Shown: positions 39,335 through 50,216, numbered from the stretch's first letter. The stretch: 64,000 bases of DNA from Serratia quinivorans (GCA_900457075.1 UGYN01000002.1:2790001-2854000), one strand, 5' to 3'. The notes: generated by a model from the letters alone, not told the origin. Numbers and translations: made by a program.

Positions 39335-40185
39335 TGTTTGCGTTTTTCCAGCGTGCGGTGGCGCGACTGCACGTTTTTGCCGCGTGAGCGGAAGTAGTCG
39401 GCCAGCTGTTCTGCTACGTAGACTGAACGGTGCTTACCGCCGGTACAGCCAATGGCGACCGTCAGGTAGCTGCGGTTGTTGGTTTCCAGCATCGGCAACC
39501 ACTGTTCGAGATAGCTGCGGGTCTGGTAGATAAAGTTGTGCACTTCGGTGTGGCGATCGAGGAACGAGGCGACGGGTTTATCCAGACCGGTCATCGGGCG
39601 CAGTTTCGGATCCCAGTGCGGGTTAGGCAGGAAGCGCACGTCGAACACGTAATCGGCGTCGATTGGAATACCGTGCTTGAAACCAAAGGATTCGAACACC
39701 ATGGTCAGTTCGCGCTCGCGTTTGCCCAACAGGCGGGTACGCAGCATTTCGGCCAGTTCATGCACTGACATTTCTGAGGTATCGATGATCAGATCGGCCC
39801 TGGAGCGCAGTGGCTCAAGCAGGTCGCTCTCTTCATCGATGGCGCTTTCCAGCGACAGGTTCTTGCTCGATAGCGGGTGCAGACGGCGAGTATCACTGTA
39901 GCGGCGAATCAGCGTATTACGATCGGCATCGAGGAACAGCAACTGCGGCGAAAAACTGTCCGGCAGTTGAGTCATCGCATATTCAAACACTTCCGGCGAT
40001 TCCGGCATGTTACGTACGTCGATGCTTACCGCAGCGGAGCTATTGCGTTCCGCCAGCGTATTGGCAAGCTGCGGCAGCAGTACCACGGGCAGGTTATCAA
40101 CGCAGTAAAAACCCATGTCTTCCAGCGCCCGTAAGGCGACGGATTTCCCTGAACCGGAACGGCCGCTGACAATCATCAGCACCAT
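39331..40185 (-). CDS. rapZ: RNase adapter protein RapZ
   Basis: The 284-residue protein has a P-loop GRSGSGKS at residues 8-15 and the C-terminal RNA-binding part ([20 protein letters not shown]). RapZ binds the sRNA GlmZ and directs RNase E to it, tuning GlmS and so glucosamine-6-phosphate supply for the envelope. Length equals that of E. coli RapZ. It starts 131 bp after ptsN and overlaps npr. Confidence 0.96.
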   Translation of the reverse strand: MVLMIVSGRSGSGKSVALRALEDMGFYCVDNLPVVLLPQLANTLAERNSSAAVSIDVRNMPESPEVFEYAMTQLPDSFSPQLLFLDADRNTLIRRYSDTRRLHPLSSKNLSLESAIDEESDLLEPLRSRADLIIDTSEMSVHELAEMLRTRLLGKRERELTMVFESFGFKHGIPIDADYVFDVRFLPNPHWDPKLRPMTGLDKPVASFLDRHTEVHNFIYQTRSYLEQWLPMLETNNRSYLTVAIGCTGGKHRSVYVAEQLADYFRSRGKNVQSRHRTLEKRKQ

Positions 40186-40316
40186 GTGGCAACTCCCCCT
40201 GGCATCTCAGTGGCGTTTATCGCCACCGTTAGAAACTTTAGGATCCCTGTCCGAACCGGGATCCATCGTGGCTAAACAGTATCGTTATCCGGGCTGGAAG
40301 TCACGCCAGCCGGGCG

Positions 40317-40778
40317 TTACTCGGTGATGATTTGGTAAAGCTCTTCGTCACTTTGCGCCGCACGCAGGCGGCGGCATACGGTTTTGTCGGCCAGGCGTTT
40401 GGCGACCAGCGACAGAGTATGCAAATGGGTTTTACATTGGTCGGCAGGTACCAGTAAGGCAAACAGCAGATCGACCGGCTGGTTATCAATGGCGTCAAAG
40501 GCGATAGGTTGGTCGAGACGGATAAACACGCCAACGGCCCGCAGTGTGTCCTCTTCCAGTTTGCCGTGGGGAATAGCGATACCATTGCCGATACCGGTAC
40601 TGCCCATGCGCTCGCGGGTGAGAACCGCGTCAAACACTACCTGTGATGACAGGTTGAGCTGTTTTGCGGCCAGTTCGCTGATAATTTCCAAAGCCCGTTT
40701 CTTGCTGGTGCAATGGACGGAGCTTCTGGTGCACTCGATGTTTAACACCGAGCTTAATTGCATTGTTTCGTTGTTCAT
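40317..40778 (-). CDS. ptsN: Nitrogen PTS EIIA component PtsN
   Basis: The 153-residue EIIA-Ntr carries phospho-acceptor His71 in GNGIAIPHGKLEEDTLRAVG. It regulates potassium transport and other targets according to its phosphorylation. I start at ATG 40778 (MNNETMQLSSVLN), which aligns with E. coli PtsN; the open frame continues to 40874 without support. The C-terminus ends at YQIITE and is about ten residues shorter than E. coli's. Confidence 0.95.
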   Translation of the reverse strand: MNNETMQLSSVLNIECTRSSVHCTSKKRALEIISELAAKQLNLSSQVVFDAVLTRERMGSTGIGNGIAIPHGKLEEDTLRAVGVFIRLDQPIAFDAIDNQPVDLLFALLVPADQCKTHLHTLSLVAKRLADKTVCRRLRAAQSDEELYQIITE

Positions 40779-40941
40779 CTCATCTTCACTTAAAACCACA
40801 CCAGCAAGCAGGAGGCTTGTGAGGTGATTTTTCGCCTTGTTTAACCCTTGATGGCTTATCGGCGCGATACCCATACAGGTAACGCGCCGATGGCCGAGGC
40901 TACGTTTGAGCCGTACCCGCTGACGGAAACGGCCCAGAATG

Positions 40942-41229
40942 TCAGTGTTGTTTCAGTTTGTCTTTATGTTTGTTCAATTGACGCGCCAGTTTGTCGATCA
41001 GGCTATCAATTGCAGCATACATGTTCTCGTCTTCCGAGGTGGCGTGCAACTCGCCTCCATTCACGTGCACCGTCGCTTCCGCAATCTGCTGCACTTTTTC
41101 CACACTAAGTACGACATACACCTGATTTATGCGATCAAAATACTGTTCGAGTTTGGCGAACTTGGTGTTCACGAACTCGCGCAAAGGTTCGGTGATTTCG
41201 ATGTGGTGTCCGGTAATGTTGAGCTGCAT
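40942..41229 (-). CDS. hpf: Ribosome hibernation promoting factor HPF (short form)
   Basis: The 95-residue protein has the beta-alpha-beta-beta-beta-alpha fold of short HPF (MQLNITGHHIEITEPLREFV, HVNGGELHATSEDENMYAAI), which helps form 100S ribosome dimers in stationary phase. ATG 41229 gives the E. coli length; the frame opens nine codons earlier, inside the rpoN end. It follows rpoN closely and shares its operon. Confidence 0.95.
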   Translation of the reverse strand: MQLNITGHHIEITEPLREFVNTKFAKLEQYFDRINQVYVVLSVEKVQQIAEATVHVNGGELHATSEDENMYAAIDSLIDKLARQLNKHKDKLKQH

Positions 41230-41252
41230 AATGTCTTCCTTCTCAATAGAGG

Positions 41253-42686
41253 TCAAACCAACTGTTTACGCTGGTTGGACGGCGGGATGGACAAAGACTC
41301 TCGGTACTTGGCGACGGTACGCCGTGCCACGATGATCCCCTGGTCGGAGAGCAGGGTGGCCAGCTTGCTGTCGCTGAGCGGTTTGGCGGGGTTTTCCGCC
41401 GCGATCATTTTCTTGACCACTGCCCGGATCGCCGTAGAGGAAGCTTCGCCCCCGCTGTCGGTATTCACATGGCTGGAGAAGAAATATTTCAATTCGAAAA
41501 TGCCGCGCGGACTGTGCAAAAACTTCTGCGTGGTCACGCGTGAAATTGTCGATTCATGCATCTCCACGGCCTGGGCAATATCTGCCAGCACCATGGGCTT
41601 CATAAATTCTGTGCCCTGTTCAAAGAACGCCTGTTGCTGCTCGACGATGCAGCGCGAAACTTTCAGCAGAGTGTCGTTTCGGCTTTCCAGACTTTTGATC
41701 AGCCATTTCGCTTCCTGCAAATTGCTGCGGATGTACTGCCCGTCACTGTCGTTACGTGCGCTATTGCCCATCGCGGCGTACTGCTGGTTGATCTTCAAGC
41801 GTGGAATGCTGTCGCTATTAAGCTCGACCGTCCAGACATCCTGCACTTTGCGCACCAGCACGTCCGGGATCACATACTCGGATTCGCCGGTGTTGATCGA
41901 CTGACCCGGACGGGGATCCAATGACTGGATCAGCAACATCGCTTCTTTCAGTGTATCTTCTTTTGAGCGCGTTGTTCGCATCAGGCTGCGAAAGTCGTGG
42001 TTAGCCAGCAGGTCCAGATGCTCGCTGATGATCAGGCGTGCCTCAGCCAGATAGGGCGTGTCTTTAGCGTACTGGGAAAGCTGAACCAGCAGACAATCGC
42101 GCAGGTCGCGCGCGGCGACGCCAACCGGATCAAAACGCTGTACGCGCTTCAATACCGCTTCGACTTCGTCCATTGTCACATTATCGTCACCCAGGCTCTC
42201 CAGAATGTCTTCCAGCGGCACGGTGAGATAGCCGGTGTCGTCAACGGCGTCGACGATTGAGGTGGCAATAGCGGCATCGGTGTCGGAAAACGGCGTCAGA
42301 TCCACTTGCCACATCAGGTAATCCTGCAGGGTCTGGGTGGTCTCGCCCTGATAAACCGGTAGCTCATCGTCACTGTAATCGGTGCGGGTACCGGACGGCG
42401 TACCGGCGGTGTAGATTTCGTCCCAGGTGGCGTCGAGCGGCAGCTCTTCGGGCATGTCCTTTTGTTCCAACGCCTCGCGGGTATCCAAACCTTCGGTTTC
42501 GACAGTTTCTTTGGCGTCGACTTCTTCGTGCAGGTCGCTCTGTTCAAGCAATGGGTTGCTCTCTAACGCCAGCTGTATCTCCTGCTGGAGCTCAAGCGTG
42601 GACAACTGCAGCAGGCGGATAGCCTGCTGGAGCTGGGGGGTCATGGCCAGTTGTTGGCTAAACCTGAGTTGCAAACCTTGCTTCAT
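41253..42686 (-). CDS. rpoN: RNA polymerase sigma-54 factor
   Basis: The 477-residue protein shows all sigma-54 parts: the Gln/Leu-rich activator-interacting region I ([20 protein letters not shown]), an acidic region II, the core-binding domain, an HTH, and the RpoN box [10 protein letters not shown] that reads the -24 element. It is 50 bp downstream of lptB, the usual order. Confidence 0.97.
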   Translation of the reverse strand: MKQGLQLRFSQQLAMTPQLQQAIRLLQLSTLELQQEIQLALESNPLLEQSDLHEEVDAKETVETEGLDTREALEQKDMPEELPLDATWDEIYTAGTPSGTRTDYSDDELPVYQGETTQTLQDYLMWQVDLTPFSDTDAAIATSIVDAVDDTGYLTVPLEDILESLGDDNVTMDEVEAVLKRVQRFDPVGVAARDLRDCLLVQLSQYAKDTPYLAEARLIISEHLDLLANHDFRSLMRTTRSKEDTLKEAMLLIQSLDPRPGQSINTGESEYVIPDVLVRKVQDVWTVELNSDSIPRLKINQQYAAMGNSARNDSDGQYIRSNLQEAKWLIKSLESRNDTLLKVSRCIVEQQQAFFEQGTEFMKPMVLADIAQAVEMHESTISRVTTQKFLHSPRGIFELKYFFSSHVNTDSGGEASSTAIRAVVKKMIAAENPAKPLSDSKLATLLSDQGIIVARRTVAKYRESLSIPPSNQRKQLV

Positions 42687-42736
42687 AATCTTCAGTCTAC
42701 TTCCGTTAACAGTCGTCCATCAGGACGCGCTGGCAC

Positions 42737-43463
42737 TCAGAGGCGGAATTCTTCGCCCAGATAAACGCGTTTCACCTGCTCATCGGCCAGAATAGCATCC
42801 GGCGTGCCGTGGGCAATCAGTTTGCCCTGGCTGACGATATAGGCGCGTTCACACACGTCCAGCGTTTCGCGCACGTTATGGTCGGTGATCAGCACGCCCA
42901 GGCCGCTGTCACGCAAGTGCTCGATAATTTTTTTAATGTCGATAACGGAAATCGGGTCAACCCCGGCGAACGGTTCATCCAGCAGGATGAATTTCGGATT
43001 CGCCGCCAGCGCACGGGCGATCTCGACGCGGCGGCGTTCACCACCGGACAGCGCCTGGCCCAGGTTGTCGCGCAGGTGGGAGATATGGAATTCTTCCATC
43101 AGCTCTACCGCACGGTCTGCTCGCTGCTCGCTGCTGAGATCTTCACGGATCTCCAGCACGGCCATCAGGGTTGTCATACACGCTGAGGCGGCGGAAGATA
43201 GAGGCTTCCTGCGGCAAATAACCGATGCCACGGCGCGCACGGGCGTGCAGCGGCAGCAGGCTGATGTCTTCTTCGTCAATCACGATACGCCCGGCATCAC
43301 GCTGAACGATACCCACCACCATGTAGAAGGTGGTGGTCTTGCCGGCGCCGTTTGGCCCCAGCAGGCCGACGATCTCGCCGGATTTCACTTTCAGGCTGAC
43401 GTCTTCAACAACTTTGCGGCCCTTGTAGGCTTTCGCCAGGTTTTCTGCGATGAGTGTAGCCAT
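42737..43463 (-). CDS. lptB: LPS export ATPase LptB, interrupted by one extra base
   Basis: LptB powers LPS extraction in the LptB2FGC complex. The N-terminal half (43463 down to about 43170) has Walker [11 protein letters not shown] and the Q loop; the C-terminal half has signature LSGGERRR, Walker [11 protein letters not shown] and the H-loop ITDHN. The frame breaks at the run of three G on the + strand (43168-43170): SVYDN is followed by PDGRAGDP instead of LMAVLEI. Deleting one base restores a 241-residue protein, exactly the E. coli length. As lptB is essential in relatives, I treat this as a sequence error. Confidence 0.93.
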
Positions 43464-43469
43464 AAGTGA

Positions 43470-44009
43470 TTAGTTACTCTTCTTTTGCCCGTTTTTGTCT
43501 TGCAACTGCGACGGTACCAGAACCGTAGTCACGCGTTTGCCTTTGTCGCTAAACGCCTGCATTTGCTGCTGTTGCACCAGATAGGTGATGCGATCGCCTT
43601 TGACGTTGCTGTCGAGCTGTTCCAGATAGGCATTCCCGGTCAGGGTCACCAACTGCGACGCCACATCGTAACGGACCTTCTGCGCGTGGCCTTTCACCGG
43701 CTTGCCGCTGTCTTGCATCTGATAGAAGGTCACCGGATTGCCAAAGGCTTCGATATAAGTTTTGTTCTGATCGCCGCCTGGGCGGGTCACCACAACCTTG
43801 TCTGCCTTGATATCGATAGTGCCTTGCTTGATCACCACGTTATCGGTAAAGGTGCTGACGTTGCTCTGCATATCCAGAGACTGTTTCAGTGAGTCAATGC
43901 TTACCGGTTGGCTGGAGTCGGACTTCAGCGCCCAGGCGGGTGCGCTGGCGGCCAAAATCAAGCTGCCGATCAACAGATTACGGCTTGGTTTGTTGGTTCT
44001 GAATTTCAT
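43470..44009 (-). CDS. lptA: LPS transport periplasmic protein LptA
   Basis: This 179-residue protein has a signal peptide (to APAWA, about residue 27) and the OstA-like beta-jellyroll that bridges LptC and LptD. I start at ATG 44009 (MKFRTNKPSRNLLIGSLILA); the frame runs seven codons further upstream. It overlaps lptC by 32 bp and precedes lptB by six bases. Confidence 0.94.
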   Translation of the reverse strand: MKFRTNKPSRNLLIGSLILAASAPAWALKSDSSQPVSIDSLKQSLDMQSNVSTFTDNVVIKQGTIDIKADKVVVTRPGGDQNKTYIEAFGNPVTFYQMQDSGKPVKGHAQKVRYDVASQLVTLTGNAYLEQLDSNVKGDRITYLVQQQQMQAFSDKGKRVTTVLVPSQLQDKNGQKKSN

Positions 44010-44557
44010 AGTTGGTCTTAACCTTATCAATCAGCTCAGCGGTTTTGGCCCGCAGGTTCCCACGCATTTTCATGCCGTTAGAGGTGAAGTTCGTCCCATA
44101 GAGCGTCACTTCGTCATCCGAAGCCACATCCTGGGTCACCAGGTTCACCTGAGCATTGTCTGTTTTAATTTTTTCCAGCTGCGAGGTGGTGGTCAGGCTG
44201 TTCACCTCGACATGGCCGTAAAGATACAGCATCCGGTCTTTAGTCAGTTTGGCGCGATCGGCGCGAACTGACCAGGTGGCCACCGCGTTTTCATCAAACA
44301 GCGTCATCACCGGCTGGGTAAACCAGCTTAATTCGTCGGCCTCATAGTACTTTACGTCTTCCGCCACCAGCTTATAGCTCAGCTTGCCGGTCGGATTGTA
44401 CACTATGGTGACCGTGTGCTGGCTCTGATAAGTCGGGTCTTTACTGTTAGCCGGTCCCGGCATGGCATCATCATTGACATCAGTCATGTTCCAGCCAATC
44501 AGCGCCAATGCGATCACCCGCCAGCAGGATGGTGATCCAAAGTTTGGTTTTACTCAT
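43978..44557 (-). CDS. lptC: LPS export protein LptC, interrupted by one extra base
   Basis: LptC is an inner-membrane bitopic protein that takes LPS from LptB2FG to LptA. The start is ATG 44557 (MSKTKLWITILLA), overlapping the kdsC stop as ATGA, but this frame ends early. The rest (VIALALIGWNMTDVNDD onward) continues in another frame. The break is the CCC at 44517-44519 on the + strand (GCGGGTGATC where GCGGTGATC is expected). Removing one base gives a 192-residue protein with an N-terminal membrane helix and the LptC domain, close to E. coli's 191. Likely a base-calling error. Confidence 0.92.
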
Positions 44558-45108
44558 ATCGACAGCCCTTTGGCGTCCTCCAGCTTGTTCTGAGCCAAAA
44601 GAATAATGTCACACAGCTCGCGCACCGCACCGCGGCCGCCGGCAATGCGGGTAATATAGTGGGCTCGTGGCAGCAACAGAGGATGTGCATCTGCTACCGC
44701 GACTGCCAGGCCAACCTGGGCCATCACCGGCCAGTCGATCAGGTCGTCGCCGATATAGGCTACCTGATCTGCCGTTAGCGACAGTGTATCCAACAGTTCG
44801 CGGAAGGCCAAAAGCTTATCGGATTGCCCCTGATAAAGGTGGGTAATGCCGAGGGTATTTGCGCGGTCCTCCAGGAGTTTGGCGGAGCGGCCGGTAATAA
44901 TTGCCACTTCAATATCCGAGGTTTTCAGGCAGCGAATGCCGTAACCGTCGCGCACGTTAAACGCTTTTAGTTCTTCACCGTTGTTGCCCATGAAAATCAG
45001 GCCGTCTGACAGCACGCCATCGACATCACAAATCAGCAGGCGGATTTTACCGGCGCGCGCCATGACGTCTTGTTCTACAGGCCCGTAGCAGGTTTCAACC
45101 AGACTCAT
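44554..45108 (-). CDS. kdsC: 3-deoxy-D-manno-octulosonate 8-phosphate phosphatase KdsC
   Basis: This HAD-superfamily phosphatase (184 residues from this start) removes phosphate from Kdo-8-P in LPS core synthesis. The nucleophile motif CDVDGVLSDG, the ITGRS motif and GDDLIDWPVM are visible. I prefer ATG 45108 because GGAAGAG lies just upstream; ATG 45123 would give 189 residues but has no ribosome site. It overlaps lptC by four bases. Confidence 0.94.
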   Translation of the reverse strand: MSLVETCYGPVEQDVMARAGKIRLLICDVDGVLSDGLIFMGNNGEELKAFNVRDGYGIRCLKTSDIEVAIITGRSAKLLEDRANTLGITHLYQGQSDKLLAFRELLDTLSLTADQVAYIGDDLIDWPVMAQVGLAVAVADAHPLLLPRAHYITRIAGGRGAVRELCDIILLAQNKLEDAKGLSI

Positions 45109-45125
45109 TGAGTTCTCTTCCATAA

Positions 45126-46112
45126 TTAAACGACGCCGGCGCGCAGCATGTCATGCATATGTACCACACCCAGCAACTGGTCGCCATCGGCAACCAGCAC
45201 TGAGGTGATATGACGTTGCTGCATCAGGTTCAGCGCGTCGACCGCCAGCAGGTTCGGCCGCACTCGCACGCCACCGAGCGTCATGACATCGACGATCCTG
45301 GCCTCGTTGAGATTGATACCCATATCAAAAATCCGGCGCAGGTCACCATCGGTAAAGATACCGGCGATCTTCATCAGATCGTCACAGATGACCGTCATAC
45401 CCAGATTTTTGCGGGTGATTTCCAGCAGCGCGTCGCGCAGCGATGCATCGGCGCTGACGTGGGGAATTTCATCGCCGCTGTGCATGATATCACTCACGCG
45501 CAGCAGCAGTCGGCGGCCCAGAGCGCCACCAGGGTGTGACAACGCAAAATCTTCCGGCGTGAAACCGCGGGCTTTCAGCAGGGCGACGGCTAGCGCATCG
45601 CCCATCACCAGGGTGGCGGTGGTGCTGGTGGTCGGTGCCAGGCCGAGCGGGCAGGCTTCCTGTGGCACCTTGATGCACAGGTGAATATCCGCCGCTTTGC
45701 CCATCGAGCTTTCCGGGTTGTTGGTCATGCAGATCAACGGGATTTGCTGGCGCTTCAATACCGGGATCAGCGCCTGGATTTCGTTGGACTCGCCGGAGTT
45801 GGAGATGGCGAGCACAATATCCTGCGCAGACACCATGCCGAGATCACCGTGGCTGGCTTCCGCAGGGTGAACAAAGAACGAAGGCGTGCCGGTGCTGGCG
45901 AAGGTGGCGGCAATCTTGCAGCCGATATGGCCGGATTTGCCCATGCCCATGACCACCACTTTACCCGTGCATTCGGCGATCAACTCGCAGGCGCGGGTAA
46001 AGTCTGCATTGATGTATTGATCGAGCTGAGCCAGCCCGTCACGCTCAATCTGCAGCACTTCTTTGCCTGCCTGCTGAAAATCAAAGCCTGGTTGCAACTG
46101 AATGTTCGACAT
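45126..46112 (-). CDS. kdsD: Arabinose-5-phosphate isomerase KdsD
   Basis: The 328-residue enzyme converts ribulose-5-P to arabinose-5-P for Kdo synthesis. It has an N-terminal SIS domain (GKVVVMGMGKSGHIGCKIAA, ISNSGESNE) and two CBS domains (VSDIMHSGDEIPHV; VDVMTLGGVRVRPN). ATG 46112 gives the E. coli length; ATG 46118 is two codons earlier. It is followed directly by kdsC. Confidence 0.95.
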   Translation of the reverse strand: MSNIQLQPGFDFQQAGKEVLQIERDGLAQLDQYINADFTRACELIAECTGKVVVMGMGKSGHIGCKIAATFASTGTPSFFVHPAEASHGDLGMVSAQDIVLAISNSGESNEIQALIPVLKRQQIPLICMTNNPESSMGKAADIHLCIKVPQEACPLGLAPTTSTTATLVMGDALAVALLKARGFTPEDFALSHPGGALGRRLLLRVSDIMHSGDEIPHVSADASLRDALLEITRKNLGMTVICDDLMKIAGIFTDGDLRRIFDMGINLNEARIVDVMTLGGVRVRPNLLAVDALNLMQQRHITSVLVADGDQLLGVVHMHDMLRAGVV

Positions 46113-46132
46113 ACTCATTCCCGCTCGTCGGT

Positions 46133-47110
46133 TTAGCCGAAAGTACTGAAAGGGTTAAAAAACAGCACCGCAAGATACGCAATAAAGCCACATAATAACA
46201 GAGCCCCTGCCAGATGACCGATGCGATGTTTACGCCCAACGCACAAGGCGGTGAGCACAATGCTGACCGCCAGCATCACCCAGTAATCGCGGTGGAAGGC
46301 GGCGCCATCGACACTGCCAGGGGACAGCAGGGCGGGGACACCCAGCACTATCACCGTATTGAAAATGTTGGAGCCGATGATATTGCCAATCGCCATATCA
46401 TCCTCACCCTTTAGTGCTCCGGCGATGGAGGTCGCCAGTTCCGGCAGGCTGGTGCCGACAGCGATAAGGGTCAGGCCGACCACCAGCTCACTCATACCGA
46501 AAAAGTGCGCGATCACCGTGGCGTTATCGACCACCATTTTGGAAGACAGCGGCAGAATGATAAACGCCAGCACCAGCCACAGCACCGCCACGGTGTTGCT
46601 GCTGTCCTGCGGCAGCTCGGCCATTTGTTCCACGGTCAGGCTGTCGTTGCCTTCACGCTGTGCCAGCCGGGCAATTTTCAACATCAGCAGAATGAAGATG
46701 GCGGCGGCGGCCAACAGCACCACGCCATCCAGCCGACTTAGCGTGCCGTCCATCAGCACGAAACCGCACAATACTGTGACCGCCAACATCAGCGGCAGTT
46801 CGCGTCGCAACACTTCAGAACGTGCAGCCAGCGGGTGGATCAGCGCGGCAACGCCGAGGATCAAGAGAATATTGGTGATGTTGGAACCAATTACGTTTCC
46901 CACCGCCATATCTATCTGCCCGTTCAGCGCGGCGGTGGTCGAAACAAACAGTTCCGGCAGCGAAGTGCCGATGCCGACGATGGTCATGCCGATAATCAGC
47001 GGTGGCACACCAAGTGAACGAGAAATCACCGCAGCACCGTAAACTAAGCGGTCTGCGCCATACACCAGTAAAAATAAACCAACGATTAATAAAACTATCG
47101 CGAGAAACAT
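46133..47110 (-). CDS. yrbG: Calcium/sodium antiporter YrbG
   Basis: The 325-residue protein is a CaCA-superfamily exchanger with two inverted repeats of five helices. The alpha-repeat motifs GIGTSLPELFVSTTAALNG with GNVIGSN and AVGTSLPELATSIAGALKG with GNIIGSN are clear. ATG 47110 gives exactly the E. coli length. It heads the kds/lpt run. A role in Kdo transport is not supported; the fold indicates cation exchange. Confidence 0.94.
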   Translation of the reverse strand: MFLAIVLLIVGLFLLVYGADRLVYGAAVISRSLGVPPLIIGMTIVGIGTSLPELFVSTTAALNGQIDMAVGNVIGSNITNILLILGVAALIHPLAARSEVLRRELPLMLAVTVLCGFVLMDGTLSRLDGVVLLAAAAIFILLMLKIARLAQREGNDSLTVEQMAELPQDSSNTVAVLWLVLAFIILPLSSKMVVDNATVIAHFFGMSELVVGLTLIAVGTSLPELATSIAGALKGEDDMAIGNIIGSNIFNTVIVLGVPALLSPGSVDGAAFHRDYWVMLAVSIVLTALCVGRKHRIGHLAGALLLCGFIAYLAVLFFNPFSTFG

Positions 47111-47413
47111 GCAGGGTCCTTTGTTGGGAATTATCCCGGTTCGTTGGTTAAAAGCCGTAATTCGGCTATCTTGCTTTGCCCTCCGTTGCGCAGGCAAAAT
47201 CCGCAGCAACGGGATTTCCCGGCTAATATATGAACACTTTCGTTTTTTTTCGTTATGGTGCCAATTTTGACCGGGTGGCGCGTAAAAGTAAAACCTATGG
47301 CACCATTGGTAACGAAATGCCGGTAAGTTTTTGTAAAGATGAGACGCATTGCGCCCGTTGCTTTAACATCGCGGGTAGATTTGGCAAAAATAAGCCGCAA
47401 AGGATCCATTAAC

Positions 47414-48229
47414 ATGCACCAGAAGGCAGAGAATCTGGTCGAAGTTCGCGACATGACTTTCTCTCGCGGCGATCGACTAATATTCGAAGACATCAACCTG
47501 ACGGTTCCCCGTGGCAAGGTGACGGCGATCATGGGGCCGTCCGGTATTGGTAAAACGACGCTGCTGCGTCTGATTGGCGGCCAGTTGGCACCGGACAGCG
47601 GTGAGATCTGGTTTGATGGCGACGACATTCCTGCGTTGTCCCGTCATCAGCTGTATGAAGCACGTAAGAAAATGAGCATGCTGTTCCAGTCAGGCGCGCT
47701 GTTCACCGATCTGACGGTGTTTGAAAACGTGGCTTATCCGCTGCGTGAGCACAGCCGCTTACCGGAACCTATTTTGCGCAGTACGGTAATGATGAAGCTG
47801 GAGGCGGTCGGACTGCGTGGCGCGGCCGAGCTGATGCCCAATGAGTTGTCCGGCGGTATGGCGCGGCGTGCGGCGCTGGCGCGGGCGATTGCGCTTGACC
47901 CGGAGATGATCATGTTCGACGAGCCTTTCGTCGGTCAGGATCCGATCACCATGGGCGTGCTGGTTAAGTTGATTGATGAGCTCAATCATGCGCTGGGCAT
48001 CACCTGCATTGTGGTTTCGCACGATGTACCTGAGGTGCTGAGCATCGCCGACTACGCGTACATTGTTGCCGATCATCGGGTGATTGCCGAAGGCACGGCG
48101 CAAGAATTACAGAACAATCCTGATGCACGCGTGCGCCAGTTCCTGGATGGTATTGCCGATGGGCCGGTGCCTTTCCGTTATCCGGCTGGCGATTATCAGG
48201 CCGAGTTGTTAGGTTTAGGGAGTAAATAA
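47414..48229 (+). CDS. mlaF: Phospholipid ABC transporter ATPase MlaF
   Basis: The 271-residue ATPase of the MlaFEDB complex maintains outer-membrane lipid asymmetry. Walker [10 protein letters not shown], signature LSGGMARR and Walker [11 protein letters not shown] are present. ATG 47414 ([14 protein letters not shown]) is the family start. The 303-bp divergent region to yrbG (47111-47413) must hold promoters for both; TAATAT near 47225 is a possible -10 on the + strand. Confidence 0.96.
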   Translation: MHQKAENLVEVRDMTFSRGDRLIFEDINLTVPRGKVTAIMGPSGIGKTTLLRLIGGQLAPDSGEIWFDGDDIPALSRHQLYEARKKMSMLFQSGALFTDLTVFENVAYPLREHSRLPEPILRSTVMMKLEAVGLRGAAELMPNELSGGMARRAALARAIALDPEMIMFDEPFVGQDPITMGVLVKLIDELNHALGITCIVVSHDVPEVLSIADYAYIVADHRVIAEGTAQELQNNPDARVRQFLDGIADGPVPFRYPAGDYQAELLGLGSK

Positions 48230-48233
48230 GCTG

Positions 48234-49016
48234 ATGTTATTACAGGCGTTAGCGTCGTTAGGACGCCGTGGCATCAACACCAGCGCCAGCTTTGGACGCG
48301 CCGGATTGATGCTGTGGGGCGCGCTGGTCGGGCGGCCCGAGCCGCGCAAACAGTGGCCGTTGCTGCTCAAGCAAATGCACAGTGTAGGCGTGCAATCACT
48401 GCTGATTATCATGGTTTCCGGGTTGTTTATCGGCATGGTACTGGGGCTACAGGGCTATTTGGTGCTGACCACCTACAGTGCCGAGGCCAGCTTGGGCATG
48501 ATGGTGGCGCTGTCGCTGTTACGTGAACTGGGCCCGGTGGTGACGGCACTGTTGTTTGCCGGTCGTGCCGGTTCCGCGTTGACGGCCGAAATTGGCCTGA
48601 TGAAGGCAACCGAACAAATCTCCAGCCTGGAAATGATGGCGGTCGACCCGCTGCGGCGTATTGTCGCACCGCGCTTCTGGGCCGGTTTGATCAGCATGCC
48701 GTTGTTGACGCTGATCTTTGTCGCAATTGGTATCTGGGGCGGTTCGATAGTCGGTGTGGATTGGAAGGGCATTGACGGTGGCTTCTTCTGGTCGGCGATG
48801 CAGGGCGCCGTAGAGTGGAAAAAAGACTTGCTCAACTGCCTGCTCAAGAGCGTGGTATTTGCCATTACCGTGACCTGGATTGCCATCTTCAACGGGTATG
48901 ATGCAGTACCGACCTCTGAAGGGATTAGCCGGGCAACGACCCGTACCGTGGTACATTCGTCACTGGCGGTGTTGGGATTGGATTTCGTGCTGACAGCACT
49001 GATGTTTGGGAATTGA
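48234..49016 (+). CDS. mlaE: Phospholipid ABC transporter permease MlaE
   Basis: The 260-residue integral membrane permease has an N-terminal amphipathic helix and about five transmembrane helices, with the MlaE-family [20 protein letters not shown] and [20 protein letters not shown] segments. It starts four bases after mlaF. Length equals that of E. coli MlaE. Confidence 0.96.
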   Translation: MLLQALASLGRRGINTSASFGRAGLMLWGALVGRPEPRKQWPLLLKQMHSVGVQSLLIIMVSGLFIGMVLGLQGYLVLTTYSAEASLGMMVALSLLRELGPVVTALLFAGRAGSALTAEIGLMKATEQISSLEMMAVDPLRRIVAPRFWAGLISMPLLTLIFVAIGIWGGSIVGVDWKGIDGGFFWSAMQGAVEWKKDLLNCLLKSVVFAITVTWIAIFNGYDAVPTSEGISRATTRTVVHSSLAVLGLDFVLTALMFGN

Positions 49017-49020
49017 TTCG

Positions 49021-49572
49021 ATGCAAACGAAGAAGAGTGAAATCTGGGTTGGGGCATTTATGCTGATTGCGCTGTGCGCCGTCGTGTTTTTGTGCCTGCA
49101 AGTGGCAAACATTAAGTCGATCGGTAACGAACCTACATACCGTATTTACGCGACCTTCGATAATATCGGTGGTCTGAAAGCACGTTCACCGGTGAAAATC
49201 GGCGGCGTGGTGATTGGTCGAGTGGCCAATATCTCTCTCGATCCTAAAACTTATACGCCGCGCGTTGCCCTGGATATCCAGGATAAATTCAACCAGATAC
49301 CGGATACCAGCTCACTGGCGATCCGCACCTCCGGCCTGCTGGGGGAGCAATATCTGGCACTGAACGTCGGTTTTGAAGACCCGGATATGGGCACCACCAT
49401 TCTGAAGGACGGTGGTACCATTCAAGACACCAAATCAGCCATGGTTCTGGAAGATCTGATCGGCCAGTTCTTGTATAAGAGCGGCGGCCAGGATAACGCA
49501 GATAAAGCGGGAGACGCGGCTGCCAGCCCGGCTGCCGGTACTGCGCCGCAACCTGCTGCCCCCATTCATTAA
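49021..49572 (+). CDS. mlaD: Outer-membrane lipid asymmetry MCE-domain protein MlaD
   Basis: The 183-residue protein has one N-terminal membrane anchor (about 8-28) and a single MCE domain ([20 protein letters not shown]) that forms the periplasmic hexameric ring binding phospholipid. The C-terminal tail is Ala/Pro-rich and low-complexity. ATG 49021 ([13 protein letters not shown]) is four bases after mlaE. Confidence 0.95.
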   Translation: MQTKKSEIWVGAFMLIALCAVVFLCLQVANIKSIGNEPTYRIYATFDNIGGLKARSPVKIGGVVIGRVANISLDPKTYTPRVALDIQDKFNQIPDTSSLAIRTSGLLGEQYLALNVGFEDPDMGTTILKDGGTIQDTKSAMVLEDLIGQFLYKSGGQDNADKAGDAAASPAAGTAPQPAAPIH

Positions 49573-49586
49573 GAGAGGAAGCCTGC

Positions 49587-50216
49587 ATGTTTAAACGTTT
49601 ACTTATGGTTGCCCTGCTGGTGGTTGCGCCGCTGGCGAACGCGGTCGATCAAACCAATCCTTACAGCCTGATGCAGGACGCGGCTCAAAAGACCTTTAAC
49701 CGTCTGAAAACCGAGCAGCCGAAAATCAAGCAGGATCCCAACTACCTGCGTTCCGTGGTGCATCAGGAGTTGATGCCTTTTGTACAGGTTAAATACGCCG
49801 GTGCACTGGTACTGGGCCGTTATTACAAAGAAGCGACCCCGGCGCAGCGTGAAGCTTACTTCACCGCATTCCAGGCCTACCTGGAACAGGCCTACGGCCA
49901 GGCGTTGGCGATGTACCACGGCCAGACTTACCAGATTGAACCTGAAAAGCCGTTGGATAATGCCGATATCGTCGCCATCCGCGTGACCATCATTGACCAG
50001 GGCGGTCGCCCGCCGGTGCGTCTGGACTTCCAGTGGCGCAAAAACAGCAAGACCGGTTACTGGCAGGCGTATGACATGATCGCCGAAGGCGTCAGTATGA
50101 TTACCACCAAGCAAAACGAGTGGGCATCAACCTTGCGTACCCAAGGGATTGACGGCCTGACCAAACAACTGCAGGCGGCGGCGCAGCGTCCAATCACGCT
50201 GGATCAGAAAAACTGA
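49587..50216 (+). CDS. mlaC: Periplasmic phospholipid-binding protein MlaC
   Basis: The 209-residue protein has a signal peptide (to about residue 21, PLANAVD) and the MlaC fold that shuttles phospholipids between MlaA-porin and MlaFEDB. LPDFQW-like C-terminal strands ([20 protein letters not shown]) and [12 protein letters not shown] are typical. Its stop shares a base with the mlaB start. Confidence 0.95.
   Translation: MFKRLLMVALLVVAPLANAVDQTNPYSLMQDAAQKTFNRLKTEQPKIKQDPNYLRSVVHQELMPFVQVKYAGALVLGRYYKEATPAQREAYFTAFQAYLEQAYGQALAMYHGQTYQIEPEKPLDNADIVAIRVTIIDQGGRPPVRLDFQWRKNSKTGYWQAYDMIAEGVSMITTKQNEWASTLRTQGIDGLTKQLQAAAQRPITLDQKN

Noticed and set aside
43143..43279. Programmed ribosomal frameshift in lptB
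   Set aside because: There is no slippery heptamer with a stimulator, relatives use one frame, and three other genes in the window show the same extra-base pattern.
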